NCBI RefSeq assembly: GCF_017744395.1
Contig: NZ_JAGIBI010000001.1
Location: 434,001-498,000 of the forward strand
Length of the DNA stretch: 64,000 bases
Source of the DNA: Herbaspirillum sp.
Lineage (GTDB): Bacteria; Pseudomonadota; Gammaproteobacteria; Burkholderiales; Burkholderiaceae_D
Reading direction: 5' to 3'
Positions 11,228-19,305 of the stretch are shown in pieces. Made by a program: the position numbers and the translations under genes. The notes below the pieces were generated by a model that was not told the origin of the DNA, searched no databases, and worked only from the letters and a program-made list of their open reading frames with translations. How positions within the stretch are numbered: position 1 is the stretch's first letter; each line of letters begins with the position of its first letter.

Positions 11228-11290
11228 GATGAAAACGCCCGCGTAAGCGGGCGTTTTTACGTTTACGCCTTGATTTGCGCAGCGAATCTT
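11208..11290 (+). repeat. second copy of the tRNA-Asp 3' end plus terminator
   Basis: Bases 11208-11290 repeat 11027-11109, 181 bases downstream. The first 23 bases are identical; over 83 bases I count 8 differences, all of them transitions. The copy covers the tRNA 3' end with CCA, the terminator and about 30 bases beyond. Confidence 0.9.
11232..11258 (+). terminator. intrinsic terminator (copy of the tRNA-Asp terminator)
   Basis: AAAACGCCCGC / GCGGGCGTTTT with a GTAA loop and trailing T. The loop change from GCAA to GTAA keeps the stem intact. Confidence 0.85.
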
Positions 11291-11530
11291 TCCCCGATTT
11301 GAAGACATCCCTTTCAGTGACGGAATGCATGCTGTCTAGTAACAAATCGAAGGGATGTTATAGAATAAATAAAAATTAATAAGAAAAAATACGGAGATGC
11401 AGCAGCGGCGCATCTTGAAAGCCGGCAGACGCACGCAAGCACTGACTGTTTCAGAAGCAAGGCAATACCAATCGAATCGGAACGCTTCGTCTGAAGCGAC
11501 ATTGTTGGAGTTTCCCGCATACCGAAAAAG
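11291..11530. other. AT-rich intergenic stretch before the CHASE3 kinase
   Basis: 240 bases without a credible gene. A markedly A-rich run (about 11355-11395) stands out from the GC-rich surroundings and could hold the promoter for the kinase gene, but no clear -35/-10 pair was assigned. Confidence 0.5.
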
Positions 11531-13321
11531 ATGCCGACCTTCAATCAAACCAAATTAGCGGCTGCCGGCACCGCCATCTTCTTTTTCCTGGCCTTGCTGC
11601 TTTCGGTGGGCGTCGCAGGTTTCTCGTATTACTCGGTGCGCAATTTCGAAGAGCGCGCGGTCTGGACGCAGCATACGCATACGGTGCTCAACGCCCTGGA
11701 AGAGGCGCATTCGACATTGCGCGACATCGTCGGCAGCGCGCGCGGCTATGCCTTGTCCGGCAACAATGAATACCGGGGCAATTTCGAGGCCGGCGTACGC
11801 CGGCTCAACGCCCTGATGCATGAATTGCGCCTGCTCATGCAGGACGATCCCGCCCAGTTGCAACGGCTGTCGGCCATCGAATACCTCCTGGAGCAACGCC
11901 TGGAGCTGGCGCGCAAGCTGCTGGAACTAGCGCCGCAAGCGGCGCAGGCGCAACTGCTGGCCGGCAAGGCATTGAGCGACGATATCCGTGCCAGCTTCGC
12001 CGACTTGAAGGGGAGGGAGAATGCCTTGCTGGCGATCCGTTCCCAGGAAACCGCCGACAGTGCCCGGGTTACCAGCCTGGCGGTGCTTGGCGGCAGTCTG
12101 CTTAGCATCGTCCTGCTGGTGGCGGTGTACCGCAAACTCCGGCTCGAGATGGCCAAGCGCGCGGAGGCCCAGCGCAAGACCCAGGCCTACACCGCCGAGA
12201 TCGAAGACTTGTACAACAATGCTCCCTGCGGCTACCACGCCGTGGATGAAACGAACAAGACGATCATCAAGATCAACGACACCGAACTGAAGTGGCTGGG
12301 CTACACGCGCGAACAGGTGGTGGGCAAGATGACGCATGCGGACCTGCTGGCGCCGAAAAGCGCCGAACGCTACACCAGGGAATTGTTGCCGCAGCTGCTG
12401 CTCAAGCGGGAACTCGTCAGCCAGGACCTGGAATACCGGCGCGCCGACGGTTCGGTGTTTACGGCGTTGCTCAATGCCACCGCCATCCTGAACCCGGACA
12501 ACGGCCACCTGGTCAGCCGCACCGTGATATACGACATCTCGGAGCGCAAACATGCCGAGGAAGCGATCGAAACGCTCAATGCCGACCTGAAGCGCCAGGC
12601 CCTGCACTTGCATAACGTGAACAAGGAACTGGAGAGTTTTTCTTATTCGGTTTCGCACGACTTGCGCGCGCCGCTGCGCGCCATCTCCGGCTACGCCATG
12701 ATCCTCGAAGAGGATTTCGCCGCGGCGTTGCAGGAGAAGGGGCGCGAGCAGCTGCAGGTGATCCGCCGCAACGTCAGGAAGATGGACGATCTGATCAACG
12801 ACCTGCTGAAGCTGGCCAAGTCGACCACCGGCGAGCTGGCGCCGGAGCGCTTCGCCATGGGCGAGCTGGTGGAGCAGGTGATTGCCGGACTGCGCCGGGA
12901 AAACCCGCACGTGGTTTTCGATTTCGATGCGGCGGCCATGGGCAGCGTGGAGGCCAACCGCGGGCTGATCGCCCAGGTCTGGGAAAACCTGCTGAGCAAC
13001 GCTATCAAATTCAGCAGCAGGAGCGAACAGCCGCAGGTGCGCGTGATGGCCGAGGAGGGCGAGGACGAGATCGTCTACGGCGTGCATGATAATGGCGTCG
13101 GTTTCGACATGCGCTATGCCCACAAGCTGTTCGGAACGTTCCAGCGCCTGCACCGCCAGGAAGACTTTGCCGGCACCGGAATCGGGCTGGCGCTGGTGCA
13201 GCGCATCGTGATCCGCCATGCCGGCCGCGTCTGGGCCGAGAGCAGGCCGAAGGAAGGCGCCAGCTTCTATTTTTCGCTGCCGACCAAGGGCCTGCCCCCG
13301 GGCGCGGCCGAACAGCAATGA
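11531..13321 (+). CDS. membrane sensor histidine kinase with CHASE3 and PAS domains
   Basis: 596 residues. TM1 at about 10-32 and TM2 at about 181-200 enclose a periplasmic CHASE3 helical bundle (40-178, containing STLRDIVGSARGYALSG). A PAS domain follows (about 224-345, APCGYHAVDETNKTIIKIND), then HisKA with phospho-acceptor His376 in FSYSVSHDLRAPLRAI, and HATPase_c with NLLSNAIKFSS and GTGIGLALVQRI. The VSHDLRAPLR form is typical of phytochrome-like and related light or redox kinases, but there is no chromophore domain; the CHASE3 ligand is unknown. It is first in a run of two-component genes and probably works with the hybrid kinase and receivers downstream. Confidence 0.93.
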   Translation: MPTFNQTKLAAAGTAIFFFLALLLSVGVAGFSYYSVRNFEERAVWTQHTHTVLNALEEAHSTLRDIVGSARGYALSGNNEYRGNFEAGVRRLNALMHELRLLMQDDPAQLQRLSAIEYLLEQRLELARKLLELAPQAAQAQLLAGKALSDDIRASFADLKGRENALLAIRSQETADSARVTSLAVLGGSLLSIVLLVAVYRKLRLEMAKRAEAQRKTQAYTAEIEDLYNNAPCGYHAVDETNKTIIKINDTELKWLGYTREQVVGKMTHADLLAPKSAERYTRELLPQLLLKRELVSQDLEYRRADGSVFTALLNATAILNPDNGHLVSRTVIYDISERKHAEEAIETLNADLKRQALHLHNVNKELESFSYSVSHDLRAPLRAISGYAMILEEDFAAALQEKGREQLQVIRRNVRKMDDLINDLLKLAKSTTGELAPERFAMGELVEQVIAGLRRENPHVVFDFDAAAMGSVEANRGLIAQVWENLLSNAIKFSSRSEQPQVRVMAEEGEDEIVYGVHDNGVGFDMRYAHKLFGTFQRLHRQEDFAGTGIGLALVQRIVIRHAGRVWAESRPKEGASFYFSLPTKGLPPGAAEQQ

Positions 13322-13393
13322 AGGATAAACCGCCAGGCCGGCCATGAGCGCCGCCCTGGTTTGATTGCAATACTCTTTCGAGAGGCCGGATAC

Positions 13394-14857
13394 ATGAGCA
13401 TTCCGCTTCGCGTTTTGTTTGTCGAGGACATGGAGGAAGATGCCGTGCTGATGGTGCGCGAGCTCAAACGCGCCGGTTTCGAGCCGACCTGGCTGCGGGT
13501 CGACAACGAGGCCGCGCTGCTGGGCGCGTTGCGCGATTCGCGCTGGGACATCGTCATCTCCGATTATTCGATGCCGGCCTTCAGCGGCGTGGAAGCCTTG
13601 AAAGTCGTCAAGAAGGACAACGACCAGACGCCGTTCATCATCGTCTCCGGCGTCATTGGCGAGCAGACCGCGGTCGAAGTGATGAAGGCGGGCGCCCAGG
13701 ATTATTTCCTCAAGAGCGCCATCACCCGCCTGCCGCACGCGGTGGAGCGCGAACTGCGCGACGCCCAGGCGCGGCGCAAGCAGCGCGCCAGCGCCCAGGC
13801 CTTGCGCGAGATGCAGGCGCGCTTCAACGCCTTCATGAACGCGGCGCCGATGCCGACCTGGATCAAGGATGCGCAATTGCGCTACAGCTATGTCAACCCG
13901 GCGCAATCGGCTTTCTTCGGGATGACGCCAGGCGACATGGATGGCCTGACCGACGCCGACCTGATGTCGAGCGGCGCGGCCGAAGCCGCGCAGGAGAACG
14001 ACCGTAAGGTGCTGCAGGACAGGTGCGAGCTGCATACGCAGGAAACCGTGTTCGACCACAACCACAACGCCCGCATCCTGGAGGTGGTGCGCTTTCCGCT
14101 CCACGGGGAAGGCCGGGGTGACATGGTGGCCGGGCTGGCGCTCGACGTGACCGAGCGCGAAGAGTCGCGGCGCGAACTGGAGCTGGCCATCCAGCGCCAG
14201 CAATTGCTGTCGTCCCGCGTGATCGAGGTGCAGGAGCGCGAACGCCAGCATCTGGCGCGCGGCCTGCACGATGACGTCGGCCAGTCGCTCACGGCCTTGA
14301 AGATCACACTGGAAACCATCCGCAAGACAGGCACGCTGGAAGGCCCGGCGTTGCAGAACGGCATCGACATCGTGACCTCGGTGCTGGCGCAGGTGCGCAG
14401 CCTGTCGCTGGATCTGCGCCCGCCGCAGTTGGACAACCTGGGCCTGACCGCGGCCCTGCGCTCCTATGTCGAGCAGAAGTCCAGGATGGCCGGCGTCAAC
14501 GGCTGGTTCGAAAGCGGCGGCCAGGAAGGCAAGCTGCACCATGACATCGAAAACACGGCTTTCCGCATCGTCCAGGAAGCCGTCACCAATATCCTGCGTC
14601 ATGCCGGATGCCGCAACATCTGGGTCAGGATCGAACGCCAGCAAGACCAGCTCTACCTGAGCATACGCGACGACGGCCAAGGCTTCGACGTCGAGCGCGC
14701 GCGCAGCAACGCCATTTCCGGCACCAGCTTCGGCCTGCTCAACATGGAGGAGCGCGCGGTGCTGGTCGGCGGTTCCATGGACATTTCATCGGCGCCGGGC
14801 GAGGGGACGGAAATCGTCATGCACCTGCCGGCCGCACCTGTCGTAAGGAGGATCTGA
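13394..14857 (+). CDS. receiver-PAS-HisKA_3 hybrid kinase
   Basis: 487 residues, soluble. An N-terminal receiver (1-120, acidic pocket ED at 11-12, phospho-acceptor Asp57 in ISDYSMP) is followed by a PAS domain (about 140-255), a HisKA_3 dimerisation domain with His292 in LARGLHDDVGQSLTALK, and a NarX-type ATPase domain (DDGQGFDV, SFGLLNMEERA). The ATG at 13394 was chosen over a TTG at 13361 because the receiver starts right after it. The order suggests it accepts phosphate on its receiver, perhaps from the CHASE3 kinase, and then signals to the NarL-type regulator encoded 2 bases downstream. Confidence 0.92.
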   Translation: MSIPLRVLFVEDMEEDAVLMVRELKRAGFEPTWLRVDNEAALLGALRDSRWDIVISDYSMPAFSGVEALKVVKKDNDQTPFIIVSGVIGEQTAVEVMKAGAQDYFLKSAITRLPHAVERELRDAQARRKQRASAQALREMQARFNAFMNAAPMPTWIKDAQLRYSYVNPAQSAFFGMTPGDMDGLTDADLMSSGAAEAAQENDRKVLQDRCELHTQETVFDHNHNARILEVVRFPLHGEGRGDMVAGLALDVTEREESRRELELAIQRQQLLSSRVIEVQERERQHLARGLHDDVGQSLTALKITLETIRKTGTLEGPALQNGIDIVTSVLAQVRSLSLDLRPPQLDNLGLTAALRSYVEQKSRMAGVNGWFESGGQEGKLHHDIENTAFRIVQEAVTNILRHAGCRNIWVRIERQQDQLYLSIRDDGQGFDVERARSNAISGTSFGLLNMEERAVLVGGSMDISSAPGEGTEIVMHLPAAPVVRRI

Positions 14858-14859
14858 AC

Positions 14860-15510
14860 ATGCAGACACGCATCGTATTGGCGGATGACCATGCGCTGGT
14901 GCGCAGCGGCATCAAGGCGCTGCTGGCGGCCATGCCGGGAGTGGAGGTGGTCGGCGAAGCCGCCGACGGCAGCGAGGCGATCGAACTGATCGCCCGCCTC
15001 AAGCCCGACCTGGTGATACTGGATATCGCCATGAAAGGCATGAACGGCCTGGAGGCGCTGCGCCGCCTGCGCGGCGATTATCCGGCCACGCGCTTCCTGA
15101 TGCTGTCGATGTACGGCAGCGAGGAATATGTGATGCAGGCCTTGAATGCCGGCGCCAACGGCTACCTGTTCAAGGATTCCGCCGCCACCGAACTGGAAAA
15201 GGCACTGGCCGAACTCAAACAGGGGCGGCAATACCTGGATTCGCACATCTCGCGCGAGGCGCTGGACAGCTACATGAAACGGGTGTCGCAGAACGGCGCG
15301 CCGGTCGAAGTGTTGACGCCGCGGCAGCGCGAGATCCTGCAACTGATTGCCGAAGGCAACAACACCAAGGAAATCGCCTACCAGCTCAACGTCAGCGCCA
15401 AGACCATCGAGACGCACCGCGCGCAACTGATGGAACGGCTGGATATCCGCGACGTCCCGGGGCTGGTCCGTTACGCGATCCGCACCGGCATCGCGACGTC
15501 CGACAAATGA
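14860..15510 (+). CDS. NarL/LuxR-type response regulator
   Basis: 216 residues. Receiver with DD at 9-10, Asp55 in LVILDIAMKG and the conserved Lys in GYLFKDSA; C-terminal LuxR helix-turn-helix (LTPRQREILQLIAEGNNTKE, then KTIETHRAQLMERL). A strong ribosome site TAAGGAGG lies just ahead of the ATG at 14860, two bases after the upstream kinase stop, so the HisKA_3 kinase is its evident partner. Targets cannot be read from the sequence. Confidence 0.95.
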   Translation: MQTRIVLADDHALVRSGIKALLAAMPGVEVVGEAADGSEAIELIARLKPDLVILDIAMKGMNGLEALRRLRGDYPATRFLMLSMYGSEEYVMQALNAGANGYLFKDSAATELEKALAELKQGRQYLDSHISREALDSYMKRVSQNGAPVEVLTPRQREILQLIAEGNNTKEIAYQLNVSAKTIETHRAQLMERLDIRDVPGLVRYAIRTGIATSDK

Positions 15511-15538
15511 CTGTCCGCAGCAACGGCAGCCGGCGGGG

Positions 15539-15560
15539 ATCAGGAAAACCCTGATTTATT
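15539..15560 (+). terminator. weak possible terminator after the NarL-type regulator
   Basis: A 6-bp stem ATCAGG / CCTGAT with a 5-base loop, followed by a T-rich TTATTTT stretch. Confidence 0.4.
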
Positions 15561-15766
15561 TTCAAACCAGCTATGCAATAATCTGTGCAGGGGCAAGCTG
15601 AAAACGCTGTCTGCACTGGCTCTCCGGCGGATTTTCGACCGCGCCGGCATGGCTTGCAGTGCAACGCACCAATGTGTGCGCAGCGTATGGGATGGCCGGA
15701 AAATGGCCGGATTGACAACAATGGTTCCAGCTTGGAATTGACAGAAGACGGAAGAAAGCGCTCCTT

Positions 15767-16255
15767 ATGGATATCGGGCAATATGACATCATCCTCGTGG
15801 ACGACAGCGAGGAAGTGGCCGAGTTGACGCGCCTGGCCCTGGGCACCCGCAAGCTTGCCGACAAGATGACCTGGTTCGCCGATGCCGAGCTGGCGCAGGA
15901 TTTCTTTTTCGCGCAGGGAGGATACGCGGAGCGCAAGGAAGCGCATCCCGCCCTGATCCTGCTCGACCTCAACCTGCCGCTGATGAGCGGGCACGAGTTC
16001 CTGCAGATCATCAAATCCAATGCCGCGACCGCGCACATCCCGGTCGTGATGTTCTCCTCCTCGGAAGACCAGCGCGACATCGACCAAAGCTACGATCTCG
16101 GCGCCAACGGCTACGTGGTGAAATCGGCCGACCCCAAGGAATTCATGGGGACGGTGGCCGATACCGGCGCTTACTGGCTTAACCGCAACCGACCCGCGCG
16201 CGGGAGCGACGGGCCGCCGCCGGGGCGCTTGCCGTCTGCTTCCGGGAACGGGTGA
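15767..16255 (+). CDS. stand-alone receiver-domain response regulator
   Basis: 162 residues. A single receiver domain with DD at 12-13, Asp67 in LILLDLNLPLMSG and Lys in GYVVKSADP, then a short Pro/Gly-rich tail without a DNA-binding domain. The long alpha2-beta3 insert and the PALILLDLNLP block resemble the Rcp1 class of receivers that serve phytochrome-like kinases, which fits the H-box type of the CHASE3 kinase at 11531. The ATG at 15767 follows GCGCTCCTT with no strong ribosome site. It is followed by a terminator that closes this signalling block. Confidence 0.9.
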   Translation: MDIGQYDIILVDDSEEVAELTRLALGTRKLADKMTWFADAELAQDFFFAQGGYAERKEAHPALILLDLNLPLMSGHEFLQIIKSNAATAHIPVVMFSSSEDQRDIDQSYDLGANGYVVKSADPKEFMGTVADTGAYWLNRNRPARGSDGPPPGRLPSASGNG

Positions 16256-16288
16256 GTTCTTTATTGTTGGCCTGATATCAATGGATGT

Positions 16289-16320
16289 AAAAAAACGCTC
16301 AGATGATGAGCGTTTTTTTT
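16289..16320 (+). terminator. intrinsic terminator after the stand-alone receiver
   Basis: AAAAAACGCTCA / TGAGCGTTTTTT with a GATGA-type loop and a long T run. The stem is symmetric with A and T runs on both sides, so it could work in both directions. Confidence 0.9.
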
Positions 16321-16480
16321 CGGCAGCAATCGTTCGTTGTTTCTACTGCTCCTTGGCAATATTTTTCATTTAACCATTACACTCTACGGAGTATTTTCAT
16401 TCGTGCGGAGAGGCGTCTTATCGTTACGACGCCAGGGGGCATCATGAAAATGAATCTTCTCCACGTAAATAACAACAGAA

Positions 16481-17092
16481 ATGGCGATGAAGTTTGTTGA
16501 TCGAATCAAGAAGGAAATGACCGAAGGCATCGTGCGCGCGATTCTCGAGGATGCGCAATACCGGGTCATCGACAGCGGCATCGAAAAGGTCTTGCGGGAA
16601 CTCTCCTGTATGTCCGCGGTGGAATACAAGGCATTGGGATATCCGGATGCGATGAGCCATCTGCCTGATTTCACCGTGATGAACCGCGACCAGAGCAGCA
16701 AGCAACTGGTGGAAGTCAAATACCGCAGCAACTGGGGCAAGGCCTTGTTCGAAGAGGTGAGGGAGCAGGTGCGGCTGTTTGGGGAAATCGTCCTGGTTTC
16801 GCTCAATGCCGGCGCCGACGATCCCAGGAAGATCAATATGCCTTCCAGGTTCCTGCGCTGCTGCGGCCTGAAATTCGACGGCGGCGTCTACATGGTGCAA
16901 CGGAACATCGACAAAGCCGCCGTCTGGACGCCGGTCGACGAGATCAAGGACGGCTCCGGCCTATGGTGGTCCATGCTCAAGCTGCACGAGAAATTCCCGC
17001 AACTCGGTGAAGAAAGCAACAAGGACACCTTGTTCCAGGCGGTCAGCGCGTTGGCCGGCATCCTGGAAAGCCAGCCTAAGCCAGCGCAGTGA
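16481..17092 (+). CDS. uncharacterised protein with a possible PD-(D/E)xK nuclease-like core
   Basis: 203 residues, soluble. Residues 62-80 read PDF...14 residues...VEVK, with Asp63, Glu78 and Lys80 spaced as in the PD-(D/E)xK nuclease core, and further conserved-looking segments follow (SNWGKALFEEVREQVRLFGE). Such folds occur in nucleases and also in inactive proteins. It is not next to a methylase or phage gene, so no restriction role is suggested. ATGs at 16481 and 16487 are both possible. Its last 17 bases overlap the convergent rcnA gene. Function is unknown; the fold is inference from a short motif. Confidence 0.75.
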   Translation: MAMKFVDRIKKEMTEGIVRAILEDAQYRVIDSGIEKVLRELSCMSAVEYKALGYPDAMSHLPDFTVMNRDQSSKQLVEVKYRSNWGKALFEEVREQVRLFGEIVLVSLNAGADDPRKINMPSRFLRCCGLKFDGGVYMVQRNIDKAAVWTPVDEIKDGSGLWWSMLKLHEKFPQLGEESNKDTLFQAVSALAGILESQPKPAQ

Positions 17093-18164
17093 TGCCCTGG
17101 TAGCCGACATACAGCCCGACCAGCACGATCAGCACGCCGGAAAAATACGGCGCCTTGCGCGCGAACTCGCCGAATCCGCTCCAACGCCTGGAGACATGCT
17201 TCACGCTCAAGGCCGCCAGCGCGCCGGAAGCCACCATCGTCAGCGCCAGGCCGATGCTGAAGCACAGCACCAGCGCCGCGCCCAGGCTGATCTTCTTGAG
17301 TTGCAGGCACAGCAGCAGCACGGTGATGGAGGCCGGGCAGGGTATCAGGCCGCCGGTCAGGCCGAAGACGACGATCTGCCCCGTGCTGACGTTGCGGTTG
17401 GCGAAGCGGCGGCGGATGTCGTTGGCGTGCGCCAGTTCGTGCGCATCCTGGTAGCCGGCGCCGGCAACGTCCAGGCCGCCGTCGTGATGGTGGTCGTGCT
17501 CGGTGAAGACGACGTCGTAATCATGGTGGTGATGGCCGTGGCCCAGGCGCAGGCGGGCCGTGAATTCGTGCGGCTCGTCGATGGCCTGTTCCGACTCCAT
17601 GAAGCCGTCGCGCTGGACGAACGTGAAGACCTCGCGCTTGCCGCCGGGCCGTTCGATCTCGATCTGCGCCTGGCTGGCGGGCCAGGCCGGGCCGGATTTG
17701 TTCTCGCTGCGAAGGCGGAAGCGCGGCGGCACCCCATCTTCGAAAATCTCCAGCCTGACGATGCCGTGGCCGGTGTCGATGCGCCTGGCTTCGTCATGGT
17801 GGTGGTGATGCCCGTTCGCCTGGCGCTGCTCGCGCCAGACGCGCCAGAGCATCCAGGCGGCCACGCCGATGATCAGCACCGCGGAAGCGATCTGGAAATA
17901 GGGTTCCGTGGTTTCGGCATTCCAGTTGCGGCCGAAGTACAGGCCCGCCATGGCTACCGCCCAGACCACCGCCGTATGGGAAATCGTGGCGGACAGCCCC
18001 AGCAGCACGGCTTGCGCGAATGTTCCCCGGATGGCGACAATGAACGCCGCCATCATGGTCTTGGAGTGGCCCGGCTCAAGGCCGTGCAAGGCGCCCAGTA
18101 GGATGGCGCTGGGCACGAACAGCCAGGCATTGCCCTGTTGGAGTAAAGTGGAGAATTCGGTCAT
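17076..18164 (-). CDS. rcnA: nickel/cobalt efflux transporter RcnA (NicO family)
   Basis: 362 residues, polytopic. The N terminus has GALHGLEPGHSKTMMAAF (the HX4D-like metal signature region), and the end matches E. coli RcnA closely (VFGLTGGLIPCPASITVLLL and RRWSGF..APYFSG). The central part is a long hydrophilic loop with several His clusters (HHHHHDE, HGHHHHDYD, HDHHHDGG), longer than in E. coli RcnA (about 274 residues). The ATG at 18164 was chosen at MTEFSTLL since homology starts there. It exports Ni and Co ions. It is divergent from rcnR with a perfect RcnR operator between, so it is expected to be induced by Ni/Co. Confidence 0.94.
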   Translation of the reverse strand: MTEFSTLLQQGNAWLFVPSAILLGALHGLEPGHSKTMMAAFIVAIRGTFAQAVLLGLSATISHTAVVWAVAMAGLYFGRNWNAETTEPYFQIASAVLIIGVAAWMLWRVWREQRQANGHHHHHDEARRIDTGHGIVRLEIFEDGVPPRFRLRSENKSGPAWPASQAQIEIERPGGKREVFTFVQRDGFMESEQAIDEPHEFTARLRLGHGHHHHDYDVVFTEHDHHHDGGLDVAGAGYQDAHELAHANDIRRRFANRNVSTGQIVVFGLTGGLIPCPASITVLLLCLQLKKISLGAALVLCFSIGLALTMVASGALAALSVKHVSRRWSGFGEFARKAPYFSGVLIVLVGLYVGYQGITALA

Positions 18165-18213
18165 ATCGTTTTCCGGTCGTATCTGGCCGGTGGATGGGCA
18201 AGTCGCTCCATTA

Positions 18214-18228
18214 TACTCCCCCCTAGTA
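18214..18228. promoter_or_regulatory. RcnR operator
   Basis: TACT-CCCCCC-T-AGTA, exactly the published RcnR site form TACT-G6-N-AGTA (read on the other strand), flanked by symmetric TA. It lies 49 bases upstream of rcnA and 18 upstream of rcnR, so binding should repress both genes. Confidence 0.88.
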
Positions 18229-18246
18229 TATTTTTGAGAAAGAGAA

Positions 18247-18516
18247 ATGCACACGATTCACGAAAAACCAAAGTTGCTGGCACGGGTGCGCCGGATGCAG
18301 GGCCAGTTGCGGGCCTTGGAAACGCAGTTGGAGCAGGAAGGCGATTGCATCGAAATCCTCCAGCAAATCGCGGCGATTCGCGGCGCGGCCAACGGTCTCA
18401 TGTCCACCCTCATCGAGGGGCACATGAGGGATCACGTGGTCAGGGAGGCTAAAGAGGAGTTGCGCGAAGAGGAGGCGAAGGTGGTCTTGCAGGTGGTCAA
18501 ATCCTATTTGAAATAG
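18247..18516 (+). CDS. rcnR: Ni/Co-responsive repressor RcnR
   Basis: 89 residues of the all-helical RcnR/CsoR/FrmR family. The RcnR metal ligands are all present: His2 (E. coli His3), Cys34, His59 and His63. The core QQIAAIRGAANGLM is family-typical. FrmR, the formaldehyde sensor, lacks the His64 equivalent, so the Ni/Co assignment is favoured. It represses in the apo form and releases DNA when Ni or Co binds. Divergent to rcnA across the operator at 18214. Confidence 0.93.
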   Translation: MHTIHEKPKLLARVRRMQGQLRALETQLEQEGDCIEILQQIAAIRGAANGLMSTLIEGHMRDHVVREAKEELREEEAKVVLQVVKSYLK

Positions 18517-18584
18517 GGCCAGGAACCTGTGCCGGCCAAAGGCGTTCCAAATGACCTTGTCTTGGAAACAGAAAGTGCAACGAT

Positions 18585-19181
18585 ATGTTTGAAGCGTTAA
18601 ACCGCAGTCTTTTTATGCAGATCAACGCCGGCGCCGATACGCCTGGTTGGCAGATCGGCGTGGCGACCGGCCTGGCCGATTACCTGATTTATTTGATTCC
18701 CTTGTGCCTGCTCGGCGCATGGCTGTGGGGAGGCCGCGGGCAGCGCCTGGTCCTGCTCAATGCGCTGGCGGTCACCATGATCGCGCTGGGCGTCAATCAG
18801 CTCATCGGCCTGCTCTGGACCCATCCGCGTCCGTTCATGATCGGGCTGGGGCATACCTGGATTGCGCATGCGGCGGATTCCTCCTTCCCGAGCGACCATG
18901 TGACGGTTTTCGCCAGCGTGGGATTGAGCTTGTTGCTGGGCGGCATGCGTGTCCCGGGCCTGGTGACATTGCTGCTGGGCATGCCGGTGGCCTGGGCGCG
19001 GATTTTCCTGGGCGTGCATTTCCCGCTGGATATGGCAGGAGCGGTGGTCGTCGCGGCAGCGGTCTGCCTGCTGGCCGCGCCGGCCTGGCGCAGCATGGGC
19101 GGCGCGCTGACCGATCTTTGCGAGCGCCTGTACCGCAAGCTGCTGTCGCGGCCGATTGCGGCGGGGTGGTTCCGGGCTTGA
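18585..19181 (+). CDS. PAP2 phosphatase, BcrC-like undecaprenyl-diphosphatase
   Basis: 198 residues with about five membrane segments. The PAP2 phosphatase motifs are seen as HPRPF (motif 1 end), SSFPSDHVT (motif 2) and ARIFLGVHFPLD (motif 3). The spacing and the FPSDH/GVHFPLD variants fit the BcrC/YbjG class that recycles undecaprenyl diphosphate and can give bacitracin resistance. It stands alone; the next gene is convergent. Substrate is inference from the subfamily resemblance. Confidence 0.88.
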   Translation: MFEALNRSLFMQINAGADTPGWQIGVATGLADYLIYLIPLCLLGAWLWGGRGQRLVLLNALAVTMIALGVNQLIGLLWTHPRPFMIGLGHTWIAHAADSSFPSDHVTVFASVGLSLLLGGMRVPGLVTLLLGMPVAWARIFLGVHFPLDMAGAVVVAAAVCLLAAPAWRSMGGALTDLCERLYRKLLSRPIAAGWFRA

Positions 19182-19305
19182 GAGGGTGAAGCGGGCAAGC
19201 ACCGGAATCAGGTTCCGGCGCTTGCCGTCCTTTGACGTTGCCCTGTATTAACGCAGGCTTGCATGCCAGGTTTGGCCGTGGAAATGCCGGGCAGGCAAGG
19301 GGAGC

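Noticed and set aside
10867-11290. A prophage or island integrated at tRNA-Asp
   Set aside because: Only about 180 bases separate the two copies of the tRNA end and there is no integrase in the window; at most a scar remains.
11082-11345. An 87-codon frame on the minus strand over the tRNA-Asp repeat region
   Set aside because: It runs through terminators, the repeated tRNA tail and hairpins; the structure explains the sequence better than coding does.
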